Origin: Acanthochromis polyacanthus
Taxonomy: Eukaryota > Chordata > Actinopteri > Pomacentridae
Assembly: GCF_021347895.1 (NCBI RefSeq)
Contig: NC_067130.1
Span: 31,491,823 to 31,555,822, forward strand
Direction of reading: 5' to 3'
DNA: 64,000 nucleotides
Numbering within the stretch: the first letter of the stretch is position 1; every line of letters starts with the position of its first letter. A program made the translations under genes and the position numbers. Positions 46,902 to 58,340 of this stretch are shown here, one piece after another. Under the pieces are notes generated by a model, which saw nothing but the letters and a program-made list of their open reading frames with translations, had not been told where the DNA came from and did not search any database.

Positions 46902-47455
46902 TAGCCTAGCCGCGCTAGACAACCCACGGCAACGAATTTAATTCTCTGCCAAGGTGGGTCTAGTTACCCTCCATAAGACTCGAGGTTGGATTCTCCTAAA
47001 ACTGGCCGGACCAATCACCATGAAGTGTAGAGTCAGAAGGCGGGTGTAACGAAGTGACGACAGAGGTGTGACGATTCTGACAGAAACAACCGGAAACAAC
47101 TAGCCTAGCCGCACTAGACAACCCACAGCAACGAATTTAATTCTCTGCCAGGGTCGACAACAAAAACGACAACAGTCGTTGAGCTCCATTAGCACCGACT
47201 CTGAATAATCTTTCTGTTAACATGTCTGTAATATACTTGAGCTTCACACATTGACTGTATAAATAAGGCTTCACCGAACTACCGTATCCTCTGATTTCCG
47301 GTGCTCTCGGAGCCTATTCGTTGCGCTGATTGGTTGTATACCTACCCAATTGCTGCAGAGTGATTTGATAGACAACCTTTTAGCCCGCCTCCCTCCCTGT
47401 CGAGTGTGCCTAGACCCTTGTGCCTTCACAGCATGGGTCTAGCGCGGCTAGGCTA
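46902..47455. mobile_element. MITE with perfect 19 bp inverted ends and 9 bp target duplication
   Basis: TAGCCTAGCCGCGCTAGAC (46902-46920) is matched exactly in reverse complement at 47437-47455. The element is flanked by GGTGTGTGA on both sides (46893-46901 and 47456-47464). The 554 bp body has no transposase. The first 60 bp are repeated internally at about 47100-47160 (TAGCCTAGCCGCACTAGACA onward). A 9 bp duplication points to a Mutator-like helper, or hAT (8 bp) with one chance match. CpGs such as CCGCGC remain intact, suggesting a young copy. Confidence 0.93.
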
Positions 47456-47464
47456 GGTGTGTGA

Positions 47465-48080
47465 AGGTTTCTGTTGGCAGAGCCGCTGCCGTTAGCGAAG
47501 ACAAACAGGGAAGAAGGTGTCGGCGCTGCAGGAAATGCCACGATTTAGGAGATTTTTCATCTTCTTTTGTTTCTGTTTTTCTTCATTTCTGCTTGTTCTG
47601 CGCTAGTTCCTTCTTTCCTTAATTTTATGTTATTTTCTGATCTTTTGCTTCTTACATTTCCTCATTCATTATTATCCACTTTTACCCACTTATTCTCTTA
47701 ATAAACATGTTTTTAAAAGCACTTAGTACAAAATACAAATACTAAATGTCTATATGAATTCAATAATGTCGTTTTTAATTCATATTAATATTTTTATTCT
47801 TCTATGCATCTCAAGATGTAAAGAAAATGTGAAGTTTCAACTTTGTTGGATCAAGTGCACTGAAGTTAAATGGTTGAAAAACAATGCTTTCTGACATTTT
47901 GTTGTTTTTTTTTAGTGACACCAAGAACTTTTTGAAGTGCCATCATATTAATGGCTTAATGTAATTACAGTAAACTGAAAAAACCTAAATACAATTAATA
48001 TTAAAATGATCCCACCCCTTAAGGAACTCAACATGTCTTTTTTTAGGGTAGGTAGTGGTTTGTTTGAATCAAATCAGAAA
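47465..48080. other. Unrecognised stretch
   Basis: AT-rich single-copy DNA with nothing recognised. Confidence 0.5.
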
Positions 48081-49390
48081 AAAATGCATGTTTTGTATAG
48101 TATTGTGTTTAAAAAGAAAAGTAAACAAGAGAAATGGCTTCATGCTACATATTAAAACATCAACATTAAAACTACCTGACTAGTTGTGGAGTCCTTCAGA
48201 GGAGATCACTGCTGTCATCTTTGATCTACAATAATGCTTAGGTGTCTGGAACACGTCAAAGAAACTTCCACATCAATGCCAAGGTGTTACCATCCTAGTA
48301 TTGATGTATTTGCCAGAACAAAAGAAGGAAACTGACGGCAGAGGGTGCTAGTCCAATAAAACACATGTTTTGTGTAGTATTATGTATGTTTAAAAAGAAC
48401 AGCAAGTAAGAAAAGTGGCTGCATGCTACCTATACAGTAAGTTCATAGACCAATCAGCCACAACATTAAAGGTAGTTGCTAGAGGTACGGACCCGTACTT
48501 TCCATTTGCCAATCAGATACGCGAGATCTGGTCACGTGACTCCCGGTAGACGCTGGAGGTACGGACCCGTAGCATCGGTACTACAGGTACAGACCCTAAA
48601 CCTGACCCTAACACTAACCCTAACCTTAACCTTTGCTTACCTTTCAACAGTTTGCAGTGGTTAGCAGCTTCTTGACTTGCGAGACTCGCGTACGGGTCCG
48701 TATCTGTCTGGCAAATGGAAAGTGCCGTATCCATAGCCCACAGGCTACGGGTACGGGTCCGTATCTGTCGACACTACCAACATTAAAACCACCTGCCAAA
48801 GACTGGGCAGGTTTATCTCTTGCCTCCAGAACAGTTTTGACCAATCGGACCACTGTTTGGGATATCCTGTGGTGTCCAACAGCATGGCGTTGGGAGCAAA
48901 TCCTTTAGGTGTTGTGGGTTGCTGGTGGGGCACTCCAAGGATCAAGAGAAATGTATAGATGCTTGATCAGGTTGGGATCTTTAGAGTTTGGAGGTCGAAT
49001 CAACTAGTTGGGCTCTTGGTCGTGTTCCTCAGGCAGTTTTTGTGGAGTTGTGGAGTCCTTCAGAGGAAACCGCTACTGTCATGTTTTGTCTACAACAATG
49101 CTTAGGTGGCTGGAACATGTCAAAGAAACTTCCACATCAGTATCAAGGTGTTACCATCCTGGTATTGATGTATTTAGCTGTAGCCCAAACATGACAGTAT
49201 TGGTTTCCTCTGAAGGACTCTACAACTCCATAAAACTAGCTGTTGTGAGGTAGAGTCTCCATAGATCAGTAGGATCCCATAAATGTTCGATAAGATTGGG
49301 ATCTTTGGAGTTTGGAGGTCGAATCAACTAGGAGGGCTCTTGGTGGCAGTTTTTATGGAGTTGTAGAGTCCATAAGGAGGAAAAGAGATC
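48080..49390 (-). mobile_element. Decayed Tc1-like element, duplicated in part
   Basis: ACCAATCAGCCACAACATTAAA (48449-48470, resuming ACCACCTGCC after the nested MITE) resembles the end of a common fish Tc1-like transposon. Inside, GTTGGGATCTTTAGAGTTTG, GAGGTCGAATCAACTAG, TACAACAATGCTTAGGTGGC and TCAAAGAAACTTCCACATCA are minus-strand transposase-region remnants. A shorter copy of the same sequence is at about 48080-48345, and a third fragment at 49200-49380. No frame stays open. Confidence 0.7.
48471..48778. mobile_element. MITE with GGTAGT ends nested in the Tc1-like relic
   Basis: 308 bp, flanked by AACATTAAA at 48462-48470 and 48779-48787. Ends are inverted: GGTAGTTGCTAGAGGTACGG against GGTAGTGTCGACAGATACGG (right end, reverse complement), both continuing ACCCGTAC. 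A second inverted pair is ACTTTCCATTTGCCAATCAG (48497) against a copy at 48706-48724. There is no coding content. The neighbouring duplicate at 48161-48178 has the uninterrupted target. Confidence 0.92.
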
Positions 49391-50275
49391 ACTGGAAGAG
49401 ACTTCAAGAGATGATTCCATTTTATTCCAGTCTGCTGCATTTTCCATTGTTGTGGCTTTAGTTTTATTATAACTCTTGCCAATTTTGCACTCTCTACTTC
49501 TGTTGTAGGGATTTCTGGAAACAATAACTTGTATAAAACAGCCTAAGAAAAGTACACATTGAGGTGAGAAGCACAAATACGTGCAGCTTTCTAAAGACAG
49601 CTGTTACGTGAATAATTTTAAACTTTTGTTTTGACTCTGACTGAAATTAAACACAGAAATAATAATGCCTTCTTTTACAAACTGCATTAAAGATATCCAA
49701 GAGGGCTTCAACAAACCTGATATACCCTTTAAACAGACATGAACACCCTTTCTAATAAAAAAAAAGCCAATTATTGATCAAAAAAATGAACACAGTGAAT
49801 GGGTAGCGGTGAATTTGTAATCCGGAATGAAAATTTAGTACATTTTGGTGAAGAAACTTGCTCCAATATGAACATCTTTTCCATTTCGAGCATATCTGCT
49901 TTGTAAAACTTGAACAAAGTTCAACCTCCGACCTCCAGAATCCAGGATGAGTTTTAATTAGTTGACTAAAAGAAATGTAAATAAACTGCATAAATAAGTC
50001 ATTAATAGGAGCATATTACAGGAAAAAATACCTCTCCGCTAAAGGCTCAGATGAACTCCCACTGACATATTAATTACCTGAACAAAAGCAAACAGAACAA
50101 TGCAACAGCAGCCGCATGAGAGGATGACGGCAACAGGAGACGAGAGCTGAGAACAGGAGACTTTCTCACCTTTAACTAAAGCAAACGACGTTTTAAAGAG
50201 GCGTTCAAATGATCACCTGCAGCATCCTGGCTGGTTTGATCTGGTGTTAATGTAGCTTTACTATTTTATATAAAG
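49390..50275. other. Unrecognised stretch
   Basis: Single-copy DNA. Nothing recognised apart from short A-runs. Confidence 0.5.
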
Positions 50276-51735
50276 GTTTTGGACTTTAAAGCCACTTTGA
50301 CGCAACAAAGATCCATTTACAGCTTTAAATATTTATTTTCTTTGCAATTTGAGACATAAAAATCTACCAAAAGTTGTCACTGCTTTGGAGATATTTCAGA
50401 TTAAGAGCTGCCATATACAACATAGTATTTTATCGTGAAGACTTTGGGTTTAAAGTCAGTAGCACATAACAAAGATCCATTCGGAGCTTTAAATTTTTAT
50501 TTCTTTGCAATTTAGGATGTACAAATGTACCAAAAATTGTCACTGCCTTGGAGATATTTCAGTTCCTGGTTTTCTTACACTATCAGAATAAGAGCTGCAG
50601 TGCATAACGTCAAAATGTGAGTCCAAATTTGCTCAAATGAAGGTTCTAAGTCTGAAAATAAATTGTTTAAGCAACTTGCTTAAAGAACAAACATCTGGAG
50701 CAAGAATCAAAAAAGGGTGTCTAAGGTATCTAACTAAACCAAAGCTCTGGAGGAACCTAAAATTTTGTCCAAATAAGAAACTGTTGTTTTAATTTATTGT
50801 CAAGCTTTTGGGCTTTAAAGTCAGTTTCACATAAAAAAAGAGCCATCGACAGCTTTAAATTTTTATCTTCTTTGCCATTTTGGGTGTAAAAATTCCCCAA
50901 AAGTTGCCACTACCTTGGAAATATTTCAGTTCCTGATTTTCTTACACTATCAGAATAAGAGCTGCAGTGCAAAACATCAAAATGTGACTCCAAATTCCCT
51001 CAAACAAAGCTTCTAAATCTGAAAAAAAAATGGTTTGAACTCATGATTTTTGCGTTTCTCAAAAGGACAGACATCTGGAGCATAAACAATTGTCAAGAAA
51101 ATCGAGCTTAGTTCTAGAGAAACCTGAAACTTTGTCCAGATAAGAAACTGTCGTATTATTTTATTGTAAAGCTTTTGGGCTTTAAAGTCACTTTGACACA
51201 ACAGAGATCGATCCAGAGCTTTAAATTTTTACCTTCTTTGCAATTTAGGGTGTAAAAATTAACCAAAAGTTGTCACTGCCTTGGAGATATTTCAGTTCCT
51301 GATTTTATGACACTATCAGAATAAGAGCTGCAGTGCAAAAACTACAAAATGTGAGTCCAATTTCCTGAAACAAAGCTTCTAAATAGTTTGAACAAGTGAC
51401 ATCAAGGACAAATGTAGAGTATGAATGAACAAAGGTGTCCAAGGGTGCATCACAAGACTATAGAAAAAGAAATGTAAAGACAATCAAACTTAGCTCTGGG
51501 GGAACCTGAAACTTTGTCCAAAGAGAAAACTGTTGCATTATTTTATTGCAAAGTTTTGGAGCTTTAAAGTTAGTTTCACATAACAAAGTTCCATCGAGAG
51601 CTACACATTTTTAATTTTGTACCAAAAGTTGTCACTGCCTTGGAGATATTTCAGTTCCTGATTTTATGACACTATCAGAATAAAAGCTGGCGTGCAAAAC
51701 ATAAAAAAAATCCTCACAAAGCTTCGAAGTCTGAA
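50276..51735. repeat. Tandem array, about 360 bp units, four copies plus a half unit
   Basis: GTTGTCACTGC-TTGGAGATAT recurs near 50373, 50548, 50905, 51268 and 51627. Spacing is 175 bp (internally deleted first unit), then 357, 363 and 359 bp. Other shared strings are TTTAAAGTCA-TTTCACATAA, ACACTATCAGAATAAGAGCT and GAAACTTTGTCCA-ATAAGAAACTGT. Confidence 0.92.
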
Positions 51736-51749
51736 AATAAACAGTTTGA

Positions 51750-52335
51750 ACGAGCGATAAAATTTCCCTCTAAACTCGTTATCGTCTCCTGCGAGGTCGG
51801 TGAGCCGCCGAACACCTTTGGGGGGGAAACTTGGCAGAGGTGACAACGAAGGTGTGAAGACGAGGAGGAGGAAGAGGAGGCTGGAAGAGAGATTCGTTCC
51901 CTTCGGATAAATGCTCACCTCTGACGGGGGAGGAGGGTGAGAAAATACAACGAGGGGAGAAGTTCAGAAAAAGACGAAAAAAGCTGCGATAATTTGATCT
52001 CTACCTGGGAATTATTTATCGCCCCTCGATTATTGTGCTGTTGTTGTTAAGCTGTCAGAGAATAATCGTCCGCACTGTTCACCTGAGCGGAAAACTGTTT
52101 ATTAGACTCTAATAGGAGGGCGACACCTTCTACACAAATACACTCCCCGCAAGCTTCTGGCTGCGAATTGTTCCGTATGTTTCCGCCATTTACAAAATGT
52201 GTCTGCTGTTCCGATGCCACCGAGGTTCGGAGAACAAAAACCTCCTGCAGATATTTATGCCTGATTGCAGCCGTATCATAACATAGAGAGGTAATGATAG
52301 CGTTTAGAGGCGTCCCTGAAATGTCATTTAGGAAA
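51750..52335. promoter_or_regulatory. Candidate conserved regulatory block upstream of tcf4
   Basis: CpG-retaining single-copy DNA, about 27 kb upstream of the tcf4 start codon. Sites include GGGAATTATTTATCG near 52008, GAATAATCGTCC near 52060, TTATTAGACTCTAATAGG near 52099 and GGTAATGATAGCG near 52291. It sits between obvious repeats, and its texture is the clearest regulatory-like one in the upstream flank. Confidence 0.42.
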
Positions 52336-52845
52336 AAATCACTAATGGAAAAATAAAAAGTGTCAGCATCAACTATTGTGCACTTCAGATAAATTCAGAT
52401 CAGTGTGGACGGTCACAGGAAAGAAAATGCTCATTTTGTTCCCAACGTAGGACGCTAACTAGTCATTTAATTTACAGCAAAACATTCAAAAGTGTCCAGA
52501 AGGAGCTTCAAGAAGAAGGTAGTGTTGTGTGCAAGAACCAGAAAGACAAAAGCTTGATGTAGCTGCATTTCTTTCTCTTTTAGAATCAATTTACCAAAAA
52601 TCTGCCATCAAATATCAAAAGAAAAACCACATTTTTATTGCGTATTTCAGACAATATTCATTCGCTAACAATATAGCATGCTGCAAGGTAGCAAAGTAGT
52701 CTGCAGCACCCCTAGAAATTAAAATTAAGGATGCTCCAAGCTAATATCAAAGTACAAGATCGATTACAGCATTTTTCAAGAGAAGTATCATATAAATGTA
52801 AGCCAGAACATTAACTAAAGCTGCTAAAACGCATTTAGTAACATG
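52335..52845. other. Unrecognised stretch
   Basis: AT-rich DNA without recognisable features. Confidence 0.45.
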
Positions 52846-52849
52846 ATGT

Positions 52850-53565
52850 GTTGCATTCAGTATGCTCGCTCTGGAAGGAGCACATGAAGCATCACAGAAG
52901 TCTCTGTCATGATGCCCATTGCTAGATAAACTGTCATAATGCTCTCTGCTTGATTACATGGAACTGGCAGTAGTTTAAAGGATTGCAACCTTGAGTTGCT
53001 ACAGTATTAAACAGTAAGAGGTGGAACAACCAGGTACTACAGCTAATTTATAACGCACATGCATGAAGGAAAAACAGGTCTTTACTGTCTTTACCATCTT
53101 GTGGAGCCACAGTACGATGGTAATGCAAGAAGTTCTGGAAACAAGGGGCGTAACTCCCATTATGGGGCATAACTGTGTACTAAAACACGTTTATCCTAAA
53201 AAAAAAATGTATTTTAGTTTCTATAATAAAGGTGTTGCATGAAGTAACCTAGCTCTGGCCAGAGCACATTATGCACCACAGAAGTCTTCCACAATGCTCT
53301 CTGCTGGCCGATGCAGAACTGCTCATACTTAAAGTGATCACTTCCTCTGGTCGCTGCAGTATTAAACCATAACAGCCTGCATAAGAGTACTAACCAGGTA
53401 CTACAGCTAATCTATAGCATACATACATGTAAGAAATACAGGTTTCACCATCTTTAGTAGCATGTGGAGCCACGGGATGAGGGTAGTTCTCAATGTAACC
53501 TAGAAACAAGGGCGTAACTCCCATTTTGAGGCTTAACTGTACACTAGACAGCTTTTAAATTACTG
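52850..53565. repeat. Two direct repeats, about 375 bp apart
   Basis: Shared in order: GAGCACAT-A-GCA-CACAGAAGTC, ACCAGGTACTACAGCTAAT, CATGTGGAGCCACAG-A-GA, and GGAAACAAGGGGCGTAACTCCCATT (53147; 53509 without one G). Unit 1 is about 52850-53230, unit 2 about 53231-53565. Confidence 0.88.
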
Positions 53566-53899
53566 TCCACAAAAACACAAATGTTTGGAGCAGTCATGGC
53601 TGCCGTTGCTCCAGGACAATGCGTCCATCTACATGACCTGAACCATCTGACTTCTCTCCGTTTCCCAAATTGAACTTCCATTTGCATCATTTTCAGACTG
53701 ATGATGAGGTCACACAGGAGATGATGACATCATGCATGAATCGAGAGGCTCAAGATGTGACCTTCTTCCAGAAAGCTTGAACATCAGTGGATCAGGTGCA
53801 ATGAAGTTTAGGAAGACTATGTTGAGATATAATATAAATAAAGCTTTAATGTGACGTTTTCCATTGAGAATGTTCGAAGTACCCTCGTGGTTCTTTAGT

Positions 53900-54270
53900 A
53901 TGGCTGTGTATGATGGGGTAGTTCTGTGATTCGAAGATATGATGCATGTCCAAGGTATGAGAAAGCAGCTCTGTAATAAGACAATGTGCTTTTATAAAGC
54001 AGTTCTTTGGTGTAGCAATGTTGTTCCATAGTTTGATTCTGAGGTTCTATGAATTGATGATGTAGTTTCATGGTATAGAAATGTAGATCTACAGCATGCT
54101 AATGTAGTTCTACAGCACTAAAATGTAGTTCTACAGCTTATACATGCCATTCTATGTCATTATAAAGCAGCTCCATGAAGTTTTGTTAATATATTTATAT
54201 AATAATGTCATTTCAAGGAGCGATAATGTTGTTCAAAGAGATAAAGATAGACTTCTACGACATGATAATG
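53900..54270. repeat. Degenerate minisatellite, AATGTAGTTCTACAGC
   Basis: Units of about 21-27 bp: AATGTAGATCTACAGCATGC, AATGTAGTTCTACAGCACTA and AATGTAGTTCTACAGCTTAT at 54083-54146. Weaker variants (GTAGTTCTGTGATTCGAAGA, TAATGTGGTTCTAGTTGG) are on either side. Confidence 0.7.
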
Positions 54271-54289
54271 TGGTTCTAGTTGGTGTGTG

Positions 54290-57200
54290 GATGTCTTCTC
54301 CACCTGACAGCTCAGTTTATCACTGAGTTAGTGTGTCAAAGAGAGCTGTATTAAACCACGGACAAATTACAGGCTGCAGACCATCTTTCTCCCCGTGTTT
54401 GTGATGTGAAGTCCATATGAGAGCTCTAATAGAGTGGAGTGTGGGATCAAAGGGCCCTGTGGTCTGGTTCACCACCGATACTGACGTCAGCAAAGAGCCG
54501 ACGAGGGAGAGGGGTGAGACGGGGGAGGCAGCAGGTGAGGAAAACCCGGGAGCTTCGTCAACACATATTAGAACCACAGTTTTCACCTTCTCTACTCTTA
54601 TTTTCTCACTTTTATTTATGAAATCTATCCAGTTTCCGTATCTTTAGTGTGAAATCTGGCTAATTTGCTGATTAAAGTCGTTTGGTCTTGTCCGTCTAGT
54701 AGTGAAAGAAAAGCTCACATTCGTACGAATCTTCGCCCGTTTGGTTTTTAGCTTTCTTCAGTCTTGTTTATTCTGGGAAATCTGTTCCAGCGCTGGTTTT
54801 TGGTTTTAGAGTCTGCCTGTGGAACAGCTCAGCTTGTAAGAACATCTGGAAGGTTGGATGACCGGTAACCCTCCATCCCAAATAAGGGAAACCGAGGAGG
54901 TGGTGGGGCGGCATACTCGCAAAACCCACAGTGAAAACACACACATTTACTGCACATGCTCACACACTTTAGTCCACAGGTGGCTGCTTGGGAACAGAAA
55001 AAAAAGCGTCTTATTTTAGATTCTCGCAACCTGGGCCTCCGACATTCACACGTCCACACACATCCAAGCATGAATGAAGTCTTGTTGTGGGAGAAACATA
55101 CCTGTGGATTCTCAGATTTTAAAGGATTCACCAATGAATCAAGCGCAATAATTACAAGATCGAGCATCGAGCATAAATCAGGTGAAAATGGTGACCCTAC
55201 TTCATCAACAGCGGCAAAAATATGCCTTACAACAACTCAAAATCTGTCAAAAAGAGGACTGGAACTCTATCTTTAATGCTCCATTTGGTAGCAATGAATC
55301 TCCTTTGAAGAAAAACCAACAAAGAGTCCACATTAGTTTGATGCTAACATGAGCAGCATTGTTCCTTTTTCTCCAGACCTGCTGGCAAAACATGTAAAAG
55401 TTATTTGCTGTTCCCACTTGACCGCAAATTAGTTGGAAAATTGATGTCTTATATTTGTTGGTTGCATGACAGAATGGAAGCAAAAACACCGCTGCATGCA
55501 TGAATACCATTTAGTTTGTGTTAATGGATGTTTGGTTGCTTTTACGGGAAGATGGTGCAACACAATACAAGAGCCACAGACTCTAAAGAGAAACAAACAT
55601 GAAATTTTTGACTAAACAGCAAAATTATTCAAATGCAAACTCCTTGTCCTTCCACATTTCAGATAATTCTATTGTCCTCCATAATTATCTCTTTTGTCCC
55701 ACTACTAGTCCAATTCTAAAGTCCAAGATTTTAGTCGCATATGGGCAAGACTGAGGTTAAAAACCTTAAGTTTTCACCTAAATACGGTAATTTTGCTATC
55801 TGATCTACAAATATAAAGACTTCTCATCCACACTTTTATGTTCGACAAGCCAACAACAAACAGCTATTAGGAAAAAAGTTTGCAAGCTAGATAGGTAGGC
55901 AGCTGGTAAACGGTGTCACACTGAGGATCTTCATTGACCTCCATGTTAAAATGACCAATTTTACAACGGAATTAAACATCTTTTCAGTCTGCAACAAAAA
56001 CATGGTTCTGGTCTCGGGGTAATTTCCCAGTTCTTGTCAACTTTAAAAGTGGTGTATGTTTATATAACTCAGCTATACAAGTTGCATTAAAGAGTAGAGT
56101 TGTCAAACATTAAGGGTGTAGGTGCTTTCACTGACAGGTGGGAACCAGAGTTTCGAAACCGTTGATCAAGAAACCTATGGAGAGTTTGTCCATCTTTATG
56201 AACAGTCAGTGTTTTAGGGACAAAAACAACTTCGTTAAGAAATACGTGGTTTTGACAGGGGAACTTGGTTGTCATGGTTGTAATAGGTAGTCTAAACCTG
56301 AAAACAAATAGAGTGTCTTGACTCCAGTGTTTTGTTGACCCATCTATTGACCCCGGCCTCCTTATCCAGATTCTGTGGGACTTCATCGTTTTACTTCTTC
56401 CAGTGTTCCTGTTATAACTAATGACAGTGATGTTATGGGTCATATTTAGGTGCTTGAATAAACACACATACCTGCAGTGTTGTTCTTCATACCACTAACT
56501 GTCTGCTCATTGCGTATACAACTACAGCTACTTTATCTCTGCCTGGGTTCAGCCTGTCAGCTGCTGTCCATCAATCCAAGCTGGTTTCACTTCAACTCGT
56601 CACACACCGTCACTTTGTCAGGATCTGTTGGCGTCACATTGGAGCGTACAGGTTAGTCCGATAGACGTACGGGTCATTCCACCTCATTTCACTAAATTTC
56701 AAAGATAAATTCTTGCCTCACCATCTCGTATTTGTTTGTTTTTTTCCGTGCGTGTTGTTAAGTAAAACATGTAAAGCTTTTTGAGTTAAACATTCTTAAA
56801 GAAGGGGAGTCTGTGTTGATTTTTGCACCATTTTCTTCGTGTCAATCTGTGGATCAGTGTTTGAAGAGCCATAAGTTGTGAAATAATGTAGCTGGATTCC
56901 TGAAATCTTATAGGCTTATTGGTATGTACAAATGGTCTCCAATGCTACAACCCTGTTTTGACAGAATAATGCAAACCAGCTACATAATGATGCAAATTTG
57001 GTGAAAAAATGTCCATGTTTCTGTCTACTCCAATATGCCACCAACCAGAAAACCTTCTTTTTTCTCCCTCAGAGGCTTTAAAAATGTGGAGTATGGTCCC
57101 TGCTGGTGATTTTAAAATTCTAAAAGTTTTTTTTTAGCTGAAATCATGACATTTCCAAGCAATTTTGGTGCCTAAACTTAACCACACAGACTTTAAATCA

Positions 57201-57800
57201 CAAAATGACACAGAACTTAGTGGAAAAACAACAGTCCAAGTCAGTTTCATGAACAAAAGTCCTCATGCAACCTCCCTATGAGGTCCTTTAAAACCTCCTA
57301 TTAGCATCTAATATTGACCCGGATGGCACCGATGCCAAAGGACACCTTGTGAGTATGTCTGAGACGGCAGCAGCTTTGACAAAACGCCACTTTACGACAC
57401 TCTGGAAATGAAAACGGGTCGATCAATCACAACCACTGACACACTCCTGCAAAGTAATAACCCTGTTGACAATACATCCTAAAAACACAGTGTCAGACCA
57501 GCTACCAAGCAACAAGACATGGTTTTGTCATTGTTACATGTTTTTCTTCACTTTTAAAGGTGCTCAGATAGTTCTGTGTCTCTACTGGATACACAGAAAT
57601 CAAATTAATATCCATCTTTCAGTTTGATTCTCATGAAATGTCAGAATTGGTGCAGTTTTCTTGATCTTTCTGTACTGAATTTTTCAGTCATTTCTTTCCT
57701 AGAAAAAAATCCTTATAACACAGCTGTAGTCCAGTGTTCTGTGCAGGAAAACTCTTCTTTTTTTCTTCTTTAAACGTTGGTGTGGTTCCCGCCTACCACC
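54290..57800. other. Upstream flank, largely unrecognised
   Basis: Mostly single-copy DNA. 54350-54560 is GC-richer (GATACTGACGTCAGCAAAGA near 54477 holds a perfect CRE palindrome TGACGTCA) and could be regulatory. Otherwise nothing is seen except the repeat fragment at about 56150-56465. Confidence 0.5.
56150..56465 (+). repeat. Dispersed teleost repeat fragment (copy 2)
   Basis: CCAGTGTTTTGTTGACCCAT at 56322, then ATTGACCCCGGCCTCC, TGTGGGACTTCATCGTTTTA and AATGACAGTGATGTTATGGG, shares its core with 29129-29150. The order matches a common fish repeat. The class is unknown to me. Confidence 0.45.
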
Positions 57801-58340
57801 AATAGAGGTCATTAAAGGTCAGAGATCAATAGGCGAGCCCTTCTAGGCCGGAGCTGACTGAGGGTTGTGAGAGTGTTCGCTCCAGCAAACAGCAACAGAG
57901 AGAGCACGAATCCCAGCGAATGGTGACCAGATGGGGACAAAAATGCGTGTGCGGTGTGTTTCCGAGTGCGTGTGTGGGCCACAAGTCGGGTTCTAGTTGC
58001 CACGAATGTCTCTTTGAAGGAACAACAGCTTTGAAAAGAATTCAAATGGGAGACAGGGGATGATGACGGTGCAGCTCGGGGAGGTTTTTTTTTGTTCGCA
58101 TCGTGCGTTCGGTCATGCATTTACACTTGCACGGCTGCTAGCTTGTCATTTTTTGTGTGTGTGTGTCTGAGCGGGGTTGACGTCAGGTGCAGCGCAGGTG
58201 GGCAGCAGGAGTCGGGGATGAAAAGGTCTACAAAATAAACACACCTGATCTCAGAGGACACATAGCGGCAGCAGCAGAATGTACGGCTGCAGCCAGAGTC
58301 GGCTGCTTTTCTGCAGCATTCAAACACTCACTTCTGCAGC
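57800..58340. promoter_or_regulatory. Candidate regulatory block, CpG-containing
   Basis: Single-copy DNA with CpGs and GT-rich segments (58157-58167). It includes TTGACGTCAGGTGCAGCGCA near 58177, a perfect TGACGTCA next to a CAGGTG E-box. The open frames are serine- and arginine-rich by composition and lack domains. Confidence 0.33.

Noticed and set aside
54956..55276. 106-codon frame starting MLTHFSPQVAAWEQ
   Set aside because: It looked mixed enough to be coding, but no family, no splice sites and no paired exons were seen.
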